From Adiantum capillus-veneris (taxonomy: Eukaryota > Streptophyta > Polypodiopsida > Polypodiales > Pteridaceae): a stretch of 64,000 bases of DNA. The translations under genes were made by a program, and so were the position numbers. The notes beneath the pieces are model-generated. The model did not search any database, was not told the DNA's origin, and worked only from the letters and a program-made list of their open reading frames with translations. The stretch spans positions 1,334,358 to 1,398,357 of the forward strand of contig CM043959.1 in the NCBI GenBank assembly GCA_014529385.2. Direction: 5' to 3'. Below, in pieces: positions 35,250-47,450 of this stretch (position 1 is the stretch's first letter; each line of letters begins with the position of its first letter).

Positions 35250-37900
35250 GGTTTGCATAGGTTGGACAAGTGGTGAACCTTGAGACCAAATCCTCCTTGC
35301 TATATTAATGGAAGCAAGGTTGGACAAGTGGTGGACCTTGAAACCAAAGCCTCTTTGCTATATGAGAGCCACCACTTGTTATATGATAGGTTGGACAAGT
35401 GGTGGACCTAGTTGTAATACCCACTGCCACCTATCAACTACTATAGGACTATGCTTTCCAATGTCCAAGTATCCCTTGAGTCTTTCAAGGTTGAACACGT
35501 GGTGGACCTTGAAACAAAAATCCCCTTTCTATATCAGAGCATAGCTTGGACAAGTGGTGGACCTAGTTATAATGCCCAATATCCAAGGTGAAATACCTTA
35601 GGACTTTGCTACCTTGCTTGCCAATGTTTACGTAGCCCCTCATTTCTTTAATGGAAGTAAGGTTGGACAAGTGGTGGACCTTGAAACCAAAGCCTCTTTG
35701 CTATATAAGAGCATAGGTTGGACCTAGTTTTAATACCCACTGCCACCTATCAACTACTATAAGACTATGCTTTCCAATGTCCAAGTATCCCTTGAGTCTT
35801 TCAAGGTTGAACACGTGGTGGACCTTGAAACAAAAATCCCCTTTCTATATTAGAAAGGTTGAACACATGGTGGACCTTGAAACGAAAATCCCCTTTCTTT
35901 ATCAGAGCATAGCTTGGACAAGTGGTGGACCTAGTTATAATGCCCAATATCCAAGGTGAAATACCTTAGGACTTTGCTACCTTGCTTGCCAATGTTTACG
36001 TAGCCCCTCATTTCTTTAATGGAAGTAGGTTGGACAAGTGGTGGACCTTGAAACCAAAGCCTCTTTGCTATATAAGAGCATAGGTTGGACCTAGTTTTAA
36101 TACCCACTGCCACCTATCAACTACTATAAGACTATGCTTTCCAATGTCCAAGTATCCCTTGAGTCTTTCAAGGTTGAACACGTGGTGGACTTGAAACAAA
36201 AATCCCCTTTCTATATTAGAAAGGTTGAACACATGGTGGACCTTGAAACGAAAATCCCCTTTCTTTATCAGAGCATAGCTTGGACAAGTGGTGGACCTAG
36301 TTATAATGCCCAATATCCAAGGTGAAATACCTTAGGACTTTGCTACCTTGCTTGCCAATGTTTACGTAGCCCCTCATTTCTTTAATGGAAGTAAGGTTGG
36401 ACAAGTGGTGGACCTTGAAACCAAAGCCTCTTTGCTATATAAGAGCATAGGTTGGACCTAGTTTTAATACCCACTGCCACCTATCAACTACTATAAGACT
36501 ATGCTTTCCAATGTCCAAGTATCCCTTGAGTTTCAAGGTTGAACACGTGGTGGACCTTGAAACAAAAATCCCTTTCTATATTAGAAAGGTTGAACACATG
36601 GTGGACCTTGAAACGAAAATCCCTTTCTTTATCAGAGCATCGCTTGGACAAGTGGTGGACCTAGTTATAATGCCCAATATCCAAGGTGAAATACCTTAGG
36701 ACTTTGCTACCTTGCTTGCCAATGTTTACGTAGCCCCTCATTTCTTTAATGGAAGTAAGGTTGGACAAGTGGTGGACCTTGAAACCAAAGCCTCTTTGCT
36801 ATATAAGAGCATAGGTTGGACCTAGTTTTAATACCCACTGCCACCTATCAACTACTATAAGACTATGCTTTCCAATGTCCAAGTATCCCTTGAGTCTTTC
36901 AAGGTTGAACACGTGGTGGACCTTGAAACAAAAATCCCCTTTCTATATTAGAAAGGTTGAACACATGGTGGACCTTTAAACGAAAATCCCCTTTCTTTAT
37001 CAGAGCATAGCTTGGACAAGTGGTGGACCTAGTTATAATGCCCAATATCCAAGGTGAAACACCTTAGAACCTTGCTACCTTGCTTGCCAATGTTTACGTA
37101 GCCCCTCATTTCTTTAATGGAAGCAAGGTTGGACAAGTGGTGGACCTTGAAAGCAAAGCCTCTTTGCGATATGAGAGCATAGGTTGGACCTAGTTGTAAT
37201 ACCCACTGCCACCTATCAACTACTATAGGACTATGCTTTCCAATGTCCAAGTATCCCTTGAGTCTTGCAAGGTTGAACACGTGGTGGACCTTGAAACCAA
37301 AATCCCCTTTCCATATCAGAGCATAGCTTGGACAAGTGGTGGACCTAGTTATAAAGCCCCTCCTTTCTTTAATGGAAGAAAGGTTGGAAAAGTGGTGAAT
37401 CTTGAAACCAAACCCTTTGGCTATATATAGAGGATATCTTGGACAAGTGGTGGGCTTAGTTGTAGTATCCAATGTCCAAGGTCCAAGGTGAACTATGTAA
37501 AGACCTTACTTCCAAAAACAGAGTCGTACAAGTGGTTCTCCTTGAAACCAAAACCTCCTTAGTGTATTAGAACATAGCTTGGAGAAGTGGTGGACTTAGT
37601 TGTAATGGTGAATGTCCAAAGCAAACTATTATAGGACCTTGCTTCCCAAATCAAGTTTGGACAAGTGGTGGATCTTGAAACCAAACCCCCTTACTCTATT
37701 AGAGCATAGCTTAGATAAGTGGTGGACCTAGCTGCCATGGAAAATGTTCAATCTGAACTGCTGCAAGACCTTGCTATTAAATGTCTAAGTAGAGCTAGCT
37801 TCTTTAATGGAATCAAGGTTGGGAAAGTGGTGCATCTTGAAACCAAAGCCCTTTATTGTATTAGAGCATAGCTTGGACAAGTGAGGGACCTAGTTTTAAT
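35250..37900 (+). repeat. Minisatellite block 1, about 367-bp higher-order unit
   Basis: Many copies of the core GGACAAGTGGTGGACCTT (forward). Between about 35640 and 37150 they form near-identical higher-order units starting TTTCTTTAATGGAAGTAAGG at about 35650, 36017, 36385, 36748 and 37116. The block lies 5' of the transposase-like gene, so it is probably its first intron, and the core is antisense to that gene. Frames inside it (LDKWWTL, HVVDLETK) are repeat translations. 37900-38480 is AT-rich spacer without recognised features. Confidence 0.9.
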
Positions 37901-38479
37901 GTGTGATGTCCAAAGAAAAGTATTACAAGACCTTGCTTTCCAATATTTGAATTGGTCAAGTGGTTAAAACTAAGTATAAAACTTTGACCATTTTCTTCTC
38001 GAATTGCCAAAAAGCTAGTTTTAGACACCCCTAAATGAAAATGGTTTAGGGTGGCCTTAAACAATGTTTTTTCAAAGACTTGAACAAAAGGGTTGTCGAA
38101 GAGTAATGACAATTTATTGTGGCTTGAAGTGCCTGAGTATGTGAAAACAAGCCTAGGTTTTCCACGAGGCAAAAGGTGACATAATAAGAACATTGGAAAG
38201 TTAGGATTGACCATGTGGCCTAAACTTTGGCAAGTGAAGTGGTGGCAAGTTTTGTGGCACAGTGTGCACTTGGTCCTATATGTGTTGACCACTTGGCTAA
38301 ATCTAGGACCATAAGGCCAAACCTTTGGCACCTTAAATATAGTATGGGACATAATCTAGAACTGCTATAGTAAATTAGTAGTATAGCTAATATGTTAATA
38401 TTTGTATTATATTTAAGTATGTGCTAATATAATTTATGTTCAAAATTTCACTAATGAAGAATGTTCCCATTTAGCACTC

Positions 38480-38770
38480 CAGATGCGGGGTCTTAGGGCA
38501 ATGCACAATGGGGTGACAAGGCAGCGCTTCCACGTGAGGTTTGGGGATAGCGCTCTTGATGGGGATGTGGAATATAGCACTCTCGATGGCGGGGCTTGGG
38601 AGGTTGATTTTGGGATATTGTTCTGGGCGGGGTCCGGGGCAGCGCCCCGGGCGGGGTCAAGGGGCGGCAGCCCTTGTCGCCTCCCGGCGCGACTGCCGGG
38701 CGGGGTCGAGGGCAGCGCCCCCGCGGGGCTAGGGGCAGCGCCCCAAAGATTTTTTTTTTTTAAAGTGAAT
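38480..38770. repeat. GC-rich palindromic island
   Basis: Within AT-rich surroundings, 38626-38746 is about 80% G+C and built from GGGCGGGGTC units and GGGGCAGCGCCCC palindromes, ending at a poly-T run. It separates the minus-strand and plus-strand genes of the giant element. It could be a small nested element or a CpG-type promoter; no gene is supported. Confidence 0.7.
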
Positions 38771-38869
38771 TCCTAGTATAGAGTTATGCATGTTTTTCAT
38801 ATTTTCAACCATGATTTCTTTAATTTTGGCCGTGTGAATGGTTAGTTAATTTTTATATTGCTTTTGTTT

Positions 38870-39206
38870 TTTTAATCCTATGATAAAACATGGACTTGTA
38901 GCATACGTGGCATTCTAATAAACCCTATCAAGATTAGGCACACAGAGAGCGCACGAGAAACGCACACAGAGAAAGCAGGCGAGCAGCAAAAACACAGAAA
39001 GCGCACACGGATCGCACACAGTTGGAGTATACGCGCGCGTAGAGGAGCAAGCTCGGCATCGTACACAACACAAAGGTGGAGTGCACAGGATTGAAAGTTC
39101 GCGCACAAGACAAAGAAACAGCAGCGTACACAACGCTTTCCAGAAGGGCAGGATCGGGCAATCTTCTCAGGAGACATTGCACACCTCACGAATAGAGAAA
39201 AAACAG
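38870..39206 (+). promoter_or_regulatory. Probable 5' leader exon of the plus-strand gene
   Basis: A purine-rich, GC-balanced stretch (about 38935-39206) ends in AAAACAG followed by GTATTTCTCTC, a good splice donor and pyrimidine-rich intron start. The next plausible acceptor on this strand is TTTGTTTCAG at 44779, directly before coding sequence. I infer a non-coding first exon with the promoter upstream; no clear TATA box was identified. RNA data would be needed to fix it. Confidence 0.4.
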
Positions 39207-39309
39207 GTATTTCTCTCTCTCTCACTCTCTGTCTTTCTCCATATAGAGAAGATGGTTCTCTGTAACTCTTCTTGCACACACACTCTCTCGTCAAAAGACA
39301 GAGATACAT

Positions 39310-39585
39310 AGTTTAAACGTATCCCCGCACACATACACATATTCCACACATCGTCTTCCTCTCTTCCACATACATAACCACAGTGAAATCTGTTTCTTGC
39401 TGTCTCTCTCTTGAAAATACATGCACATATTCCCACACATCGTCTTCCTCACTTCCACATACATAACCACAATGAAATCTGTTATCTTGTTGTCTCTCTC
39501 TTGAAAATACGTGCACATATTCCCATACATCGTCTTCTCTCTTCCACATACATAAACACAGTGAATCTGTTATCTTTTCTCTCTC
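39310..39585. repeat. Three-copy tandem repeat of about 92 bp
   Basis: Units beginning CACATATTCCCACACATCG and ending TCTCTCTTGAAAATAC at about 39335, 39425 and 39515, the third shortened. They lie in the inferred first intron. The rest, 39600-40080, is CT- and TATG-rich low-complexity sequence. Confidence 0.8.
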
Positions 39586-40079
39586 CTCTCTCTAAAAAAC
39601 AGTTATTTATCTCTCTCTCTCTCTCTATCTATCTATCTCTGTATTTGCTATCTCTCTCTTGAAAATACATGCTCATGTATGTGTGCGTCTGTGTTATCTA
39701 TGTGTATGTATGTATATTTGTGTTATTTCATTGTAATACTCATACATAATGCAGATACACAATTACACTTAATTACGATATGCACACATAGTATATATAC
39801 ATACATAAATATCACAAATAACTAACACATTGTAATACTAGTAAAATTGAATGGAAGACTTACTTGCGTGATCTGTTAAAGTCGATTCTTGTAGCGAGTT
39901 CTGGATGTATGCTGAGCTGATTTTCCTCTAATCCATTTGTAGATATGATTGTAACTTCTGTTTCTCAAAAATAGTAGTGTTGTTTAGTGATACACCTAAT
40001 GGACATAAATGGTTTAAACTAGGACATGTAGACCAAAAATACGTGTATTTCTTTGGATGAATATATACACTTTTTGGTG

Positions 40080-43000
40080 ACCCTTACCACAAGTGGTGGA
40101 CCTTAAGACCAATGGACTATAAGGACCTCCAAACAATACCTTGTACACTCAATCCTTCTTGGTATCTAGGTTGGACAAGTGGTGGACCTTGTTCAAATTC
40201 TCTAACCACTCTCTCTAACATGGTGACATAATTTAGGTGTGATAAATTCATATCTATGCAAACTAATATCAGTTTAGGCTTGTTAATTTGAATTTGTTTG
40301 AATTTATGTACAATATAATGATTTGAGGTTTGCATATTTGAATTTAGGTGGTATAATGATATCTTTTTGTGGTAAACTTGAATTTAAATCAATTTTGCGT
40401 GGAATATTTTAAATTTAAGTAGTAAAATTTAAATTTTTATAAAAAAGTTTGAATTTTAAAATTTGGGCGGGATAGTTTAAAATTTAGGCGGGATATTTAG
40501 ATTTGGGAGGGATATTTTAAATTTAGGCGGGAAGGTTTTGAATTTATAGCGAGATCTCCCTTACATAAGAGAGTATAGGTTGGACAAGTGGTGGACCTTC
40601 AAGCTAGAGCATCCATGCTACTGGACATGATAGGTAGGGAATCTAGTTGAATATTGTATGTATAATATATATGTAATAGATCTAGCTTGGACAAGTGGTG
40701 GACTTGGAATAAAACCCCATGTAAAACATATCATGCACATTCCAAGTGGTCAAAAAAAATATCATTTAGAATATAGCCTTATAGGTTGGACAAGTGGTGG
40801 ACCTTAACACCCAGATATTCTTCATATAATGACATAGCGTGGAAAACTGGTGAATCTTGAGACCAAACCATGCTACTAGCGATAATAGCTTGGACAAGTG
40901 GTGGACCTTGAAAGTAAACCCCCATCTACGAAATATCGTGGGTTTAAGGTATTTCGATGGAGCCTAGCATCTTGGAGACATCGTGCATCTTGCTTCTCTT
41001 CATGTTTCAATGGAGCCTATCTTGGACAAATGGTGGAGCATCCTTCTCTCCATGTTTCAATGGACCCTAGCTTGGACAAGTGGTGGACCTTTACTTCTCT
41101 CTATTATTCAATAGAGTTAGCTTGGACAAGTGGTGGACCTTGGAACCAAACCCCCATTTAAAACCTATCATGGTCACTCCAAGTGGTGAGAAAGAATAAC
41201 CTTTAAGATATAGCCTTATAGGTTGGACAAGTGGTGGACCTTAACACCCTAATATTCTTAATATAATGACATAGAGTGAAAAAGTGGTGAATCTTGAGAC
41301 AAAACCACTCGTGCTACTAGCACTAATAGCTTGGACAAGTGGTGGACCTTGAATGTAAACCCCCCATGTTTCAATAGAGTTAGCTTCGACAAATGGTGGA
41401 GCATCCTTCTCTCCATGTTTCAATGGACCTTAGCTTGGACAAGTGGGGGACCTTTGTTTCTCTCTATGTTTCAATAGAGTTAGCTTGGACAAGTGGTGGA
41501 CCTTGGAACCAAACCCCATGTAAAACCTATCATGGTCACTCTAAGTGGTAATAAAGAATAACCTTTAAGATGTAGCCTTATAGGTTGGACAAGTGGTGGA
41601 CCTTAACACGCGCATATTCTTAATTTAATGACATAGAGTGGAAAAGTGGTGAATCTTGAGACCAAACACTCAGGCTACTAGCAATAATAGCTTGGACAAG
41701 TGGTGGACCTTGAATGTAAACCCCTCATCTACGAAATATCGTGGGTTTAATGTATTTCGATGGAGCCTAGCATCTTGGAGACATGGTGCAGCTTGCTTCT
41801 CGTCATGTTTCAATGGATCCTATCTTGGACAAATGGTTAGAGCATCCTTCTCTCCATGTTTCAATGGACCCTAGCTTGGACAAGTGGTGGACCTTTGTTT
41901 CTCTCTATGTTTCAATAGAGTTAGCTTGGACAAGTGGTGGACCTTGGAACCAAACCCCATGTAAAACCTATCATGGTCACTCCAAGTGGTAATAGAGAAT
42001 AACCTTTAAGATGTAGCCTTATAGGTTGGACAAGTGGTGGACCTTAACACGCGCATATTCTTAATATAATGACATAGAGTGGAAAAGTGGTGAATCTTGA
42101 GACCAAACCACTCAGGCTACTAGCAATAATAGCTTGGACAAGTGTGGACCTTGAATGTAAACCCCTCATCTATGACATATCGTGGGTTTAATGTTTTTCG
42201 ATGGAGCCTAGCATCTTGGAGACATGGTGCACCTTGCTTCTCCTCATGTTTGAATGGAGCCTACCTTGGACAAATGGTGGAGCATCCTTCTCTCCATGTT
42301 TCAATGGACCCTAGCTTAGACAAGGGGTGGACCTTTGCTTCTCTCTATGTTTCAATAGAGTTAGCTTGGACAAGTGGTGGACCTTGGAACCAAACCCCCA
42401 TGTAAAACCTATCATGGTCACTCCAAGTAGTAAGAAAGAATAACCTTTAAGATGTAGCCTTATAGGGTTGGACAAGTGGTGGACCTTAACACCCACATAT
42501 TCTTAATAAAAGTGGTGAATCTTGAGACCAAACCACTCACGCTACTAGCAATAATAGCTTGGACAAGTGGTGGACCTTGAATGTAAACCCCTCATCTACG
42601 AAATATCGTGGGTTTAATGTATTTCGATGGAGCCTAGCATCTTGGAGACATGGTGCAGCTTGCTTCTCGTCATGTTTCAATGGAGCCTATCTTGGACAAA
42701 TGGTGGAGCATCCTTCTCTCCATGTTTCAATGGACCCTAGCTTGGACAAGTGGTGGACCTTTGTTTCTCTCTATGTTTCAATAGAGTTAGCTTGGACAAG
42801 TGGTGGACCTTGGAACCAAACCCCCATGTAAAACCTATCATGGTCACTCCAAGTGGTAATAAAGAATAACCTTTAAGATGTAGCCTTATAGGTTGGACAA
42901 GTGGTGGACCTTAACACGCGCATATTCTTAATATAATGACATAGAGTGGAAAAGTGGTGAATCTTGAGACCAAACCACTCAGGCTACTACCAATAATAGC

Positions 43001-44720
43001 TTGGACAAGTGTTGGACCTTGAATGTAAACCCCTCATCTACGACATATCATGGGTTTAATGTTTTTCGATGGAGCCTAGCATCTTGGAGTCATGGTGCAC
43101 CTTGATTCTCCTCATGTTTCAATGGAGCCTACCTTGGACAAATGGTGGAGCATCCTTCTCTCCATGTTTCAATGGAGCCTAGCTTGGACAAGTGGTGGAC
43201 CTTTGCTTCTCTCTATGTTTCAATAGAGTTAGCTTGGACAAGTGGTGGGCCTTGGAACCAAACTCCCATGTAAAACCTATCTTGGTAACTCCAAGTGGTG
43301 AGAAAGAATAAAGTTTAAGATATGGCCTTATAGGTTGGACAAGTGGTGGACCTTAGCACCCATATATTCTTAATAGAATGACATAGAGTGGAAAAATGGT
43401 GAATCTTGAGACCAAACCACTCATGCTACTAGAGATAATAGGTTGGACAAGTGGTGGACCTTGAATGTAAACCCCCCATGTACAAAATATCATGGGTTTG
43501 AGGTATTTCAATGGAGCCTAGCATCTTGGAGACATGGTGTAGCTTGCTTCTCTTCATGTTTCAATGGAGTGTATCTTGGACAAATGGTGGAGCATCCTTC
43601 TCTCCATGTTTCAATGGACCCTAGCTTGGACAAGTGGTGGACCTTTGCTTCTCTCTATGTTTCAATAGAGTTAGCTTGGACAAGTGGTGGAACTTGGAAC
43701 CAAACCCCCATGTAAAACCTATCATGGTCATTCCAAGTGGTGAGAAAGAATACCCTTTAAGATATAGCCTTAAAGGTTGGACAAGTGGTGGACCTTAACA
43801 CCAGATCTTCTTAATATAATGACATAGAGTAGAAAAGTGGTGAATCTTGACATCAAACCACTCATGCTACTAGTGATAATAGGTTGGACAAGTGGTGGAC
43901 CTTGAATGTAAACCCCCATGTACGAAATATCATGGGTTTAAGATATTTCAATGGAGCCTAGCATTTTGGAGACATGGTGCAGCTTGCTTCTCTTCATGTT
44001 TCAATCAAACCTGGCTTGGACAAATGGTGGAGCATCCTTCTCTCCATGTTTCAATGGAGCCTAGCTTGGACAAGTGGTGGACCTTTGATTCTCTCTATGT
44101 TTCAATAGAGTTAGCTTGGACAAGTGGTGGACCTTGGAACCGTACCCCTATGTAAAACCCATCATGTGCATTCCAAGTGGTGGTAAATAATACCATTTAA
44201 GATATAGCCTTATAGGTTGGACAAGTGGTGGACCTTAACACCCAAATCTTCTTAATATAATGACATAGAGTGGAAAAGTGGTGAATCTTGAGACCAAACA
44301 CTCATGCTACTAGGGATAATAGGTTGGACAAGTGGTGGACCTTGAATTTAAACCCACATATACAAAATATCATGGGTTTAAGGTATTTCAATGGAGCCTA
44401 GCATCTCAAAGACATGGTGCATCTTGTTTCTCTTCATGTTTCAATGGAGCCTATTTTGGACAAATGGTGGAGCATCCTTCTCTCATGTTTCAATGGACCT
44501 AGATTGGACAAGTGGTGGACCTTTGCTTCTCTCTATGTTTCAATATAGTTAGCCTATATTAGACAATTAGTAGACCTCCAATCTCTCATGTTGTCTAGAG
44601 CTAAGCTTGGACAAGTGGTGGACCTTACTTCTCCCTTCCCTTAGTTTACTAGCTTAAATGATCACTATGTATACTTGCTTAGATCTAGCTTGAACAAGTG
44701 GTGGAACTTGTATTCACACA
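40080..44720 (+). repeat. Minisatellite block 2, about 440-bp higher-order unit
   Basis: Dense forward copies of GGACAAGTGGTGGACCTT. From about 40880 to 44560 they form eight higher-order units of about 430-445 bp, each with AAATATCGTGGGTTTAA-type sequence, a GGAGCCTAGCATCTTGGAGA segment and four or five cores. Starts fall near 40921, 41725, 42165, 42592, 43032, 43476, 43917 and 44366. Frames of 60-90 codons recur in every unit (SLDKWWTF, IELAWTSGGPW) and are not genes. The block fills the inferred first intron of the plus-strand gene. Confidence 0.95.
40460..40536 (+). promoter_or_regulatory. Cluster of four GGCGGGA-like motifs
   Basis: ATTTGGGCGGGATA, ATTTAGGCGGGATA, ATTTGGGAGGGATA and ATTTAGGCGGGAAG occur about 20 bases apart in AT-rich sequence. 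The core resembles the E2F site (TTSSCGSS), but a simple tandem repeat would look the same. Confidence 0.4.
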
Positions 44721-44779
44721 AACTTAATCCATTACAAAAAAGTATATGTTAAAATAACATTTGGTTTTTTTTGTTTCAG

Positions 44780-47450
44780 GAAAGATGGCTCCAAAAAGAA
44801 CAGGTTGCAAGGGTTGCTGTCTCAGTTGACTATACTTGCAATGATCTTAGGAAATGGTATTTGGACATACATGGTATAGAGGGTGCACAATTTCATAAGG
44901 TGCATCTATTTATTGCCAAAAAGGATAATGACAGCTTGTTTGAAGATGTTGGACAAGTTGTGGAAGCATCTGTCTCTGTAGTTGATAGTCATCCAGAGGT
45001 GGAATGCATTGACATTCTAGTTCCAATGAATCTAGAATTTCAACTATCTCCAGGAGCATATGCATTGGAGCGCATGTCTAGAAACAAAGAAGAAGAGACA
45101 ATGTTTTCTCGAGGATGGAAGTTTGCAGAATCAAATCCAAATATCACAGCAGATCAACTTCAAAGCTCCATCATTGCCACACTACAACGAAAAAAGGTGA
45201 AAGCTTCACGACCCAATCCACAAAGAAGCAAGCAAAGTGCAGAAAGTAGAAGCTAAGCGAACTAGCTCCATTTGGATGTAGACAAGGCATCTTTGGCATC
45301 CTCATCAACAGAGGGTTCAATGTCAAAGATGAGAATTGTGGATCCAGATGTTTTAGAAGCTGAGGCCATGAAAGGACAAGAAAAAGATACAGGTGGAATG
45401 AATAAGTACATAAATTATTTTCCTTTCCAATATAGGGAATTTGATATCCCTATTCAAAATTGTTGGCTTGCTCCTGATCACTATAATGCACGTATTATGG
45501 ATAAAAAACACGCTGAAAGTGTGTTATTTGGATTTTCACGGAGTACGACCAAGCCTGCAGCATGTGCATATTTGATGCCTGTTCGAAATGCAAAATCAAA
45601 GAAGGGGACTCCTTTGGCAGTAGAAGAGGTAGAGGAGCAAAAAATTAAAGATTATCATTATTGGATTCTTGATGGGCAGCATTCAATCTATGCTGCAAAA
45701 GTTTTGCTTCACAATGAACAAAACAACAAAGAGATCTTGAAAGACTGATTAGCGTGTATAAATTTAGAAAGGCTCGCATTGTTGTGAATGCTCCTCCATT
45801 TGTTGCAACTGCTATATCTGCCATTGCAAATGAGGAGGCTCAGGCATTGTATGTCAAGCAACCTTACAGCCAAATATTGAGACATTTACGGAGTCAATGG
45901 ATCTTCGCAGGACGACCACCAAAGGCAGCAAGTGGAATTGCAGAGGGACATGCATCTCGTGCGGATGGGATGTAAGTTATTTTCTTTGTCTTTTTGATAG
46001 TGTTTTAATTAACAAATCTTGCTCAATAGTTTAATTATTTCTCTATTTCTTTTCAGGGTTTTCTTCGATTGGCAAGAATGAGTGCAGCAGCAAGTTGGAT
46101 TGCTAAACAGGCACACATGGTCACCTACTCTGATTTAGTTTATGATTGCTGGATAGAAATCATTGAAAATCTAGAAGAGGAGAATAGAAACCCCAACAAC
46201 TGTATTTAGATATCTTTGTGGCCTTGAGGAATCAGAGGTAAAGACTATTCAAGAAGAGATTAGAGATGAGAAGATTTTACTGTCAAAGAGTGCAAAGGAT
46301 GGTGATGCAACTGACATGTATGATCGAATCAAGCAGTTGAAGCAAGACAAATTGATTCAAGATGCACTTCTTGAAGGCTTCAACAATTTGAATGAGTCTT
46401 CACCATGTAAAGACTGGGAGGAGGTGGTCAAAATGTATAACATCAATGATGTTGTTTATAAAACAATTTTAATGCTATGCGAGGAATGGATTAGATCTAG
46501 TTTGACGCGTGGAACAAAAAAAAATGGGCTTTTCCAGATGGAGCAATAAAATACATGCAATGGGAAATTCACCTTCAAAAGGAGAAAACTGAGCCTAGAG
46601 ATTTGCCATGGTCAATCTATGTGGTGAGCCTACAAATGGAAGGCAATCTCTACTTGATGCGCCACTTCAATAATAAAGTGCCTATTGGCTTATGTGTTTT
46701 AGATATGACAAAAAACGTTGGAGGCAATTTGAAGTGGAGTGAGGAGACATTTAACAATGCTTTGGATGGGATCTTGGCTATTGCTGGAGGGTCAACAGAT
46801 CCTGGATTTGTCTTTCTTGCATTTGTGGATTTCACTAACTTCACAAAATTGCAATGTGCCTTTCACGCCATGGGAGATAATTTGAGCTACCATTGTTGTG
46901 GTGCATTGCATCACTTTCCATCAGCTCCTTGCAAAGGAGCAATTCAATTCCTAACAGTTATTGCCTTTTGGGGACAAGGCAATGCATTTGAAGACCTGAG
47001 AAGAAGATCAGAGGAACATCCCATGCCAATTGATTGTTCTCTTCTTCAAGTAGCAGATAAGATTATGTCAGATTTGCAATATTTGGAGGCCAAAAAAAGA
47101 GCTTTGGTCAAGCAACTACATTCGTACATATTGTTTTGAAGACCGCAAGCTTGTTGATGTTTTGGTGATGGGCTCCTTGGTTGCACAAGAAGGAATACAA
47201 CAGAAAAAAGAAGTCATCTGCTTAATTGATAGTGTGGAGGAGGCAAAAAGCATGGAGACCATGCTGCTAGACTTTGTTAAGTCTCATGAAGATATAGAAA
47301 AATGGGCTGGACTTCAACAATCCACTTCGCAATCAGGCGACATTGTGCCTGTTACAGAGGAGTGCTCTCCACAAAGAGAAGAAGAACAACAACAACACCA
47401 TCATCTGTCAATGGAGGACTTTTTGGAAATGGAGACACGTATGTTTTGAG
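44780..47450 (+). pseudogene. ParB/DGQHR-like plus DNA-methyltransferase-like protein (5' part of SET gene)
   Basis: Coding starts after acceptor TTTGTTTCAG. 44780-45256 encodes an unrecognised N-terminal domain (VDYTCNDLRKWYLDIHGIEG). After two in-frame stops, 45272-45748 has YHYWILDGQHSIYAAKVLLH, a ParB/DGQHR-type motif, then (frame change) YKFRKARIVVNAPP. An intron follows at about 45972-46056 (GTAAGT...TTTCAG). 46080-47140 has a helical region and then VLDMTKNVGGNLKW...GILAIAGGS...FVFLAFVDFT, which aligns in layout with motif IV and after of N6/N4 DNA methyltransferases, with DMTKN where D-P-P-Y-N is expected. LVDVLVMGSLVAQEGIQQKK (from 47150) resembles the last, SAM-binding strand region. 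ParB-methylase fusions are known in phages and bacteria. Several frameshifts; catalytic activity is doubtful. Confidence 0.5.

Noticed and set aside
37861-38352. 163-codon minus-strand frame
   Set aside because: No recognisable domain and it runs into a decayed repeat block. It could be an exon of the transposase-like gene, but there is no supporting splice or motif evidence.
38861-39549. Several Cys-rich minus-strand frames of 70-140 codons
   Set aside because: They overlap the inferred plus-strand leader exon and a 92-bp tandem repeat, differ between frames, and show no domain.
40898-44155. Recurring frames of 60-90 codons (SLDKWWTF, IELAWTSGGPW) that look like a tandem protein family
   Set aside because: They are translations of the 440-bp DNA repeat, appear in every unit and on both strands in reversed blocks, and have no consistent start, stop or domain.
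35250-44720. CRISPR-like array of an 18-21 bp repeat with spacers
   Set aside because: Spacers are themselves repetitive and of irregular length, there are no cas genes, and the context is a plant transposon.
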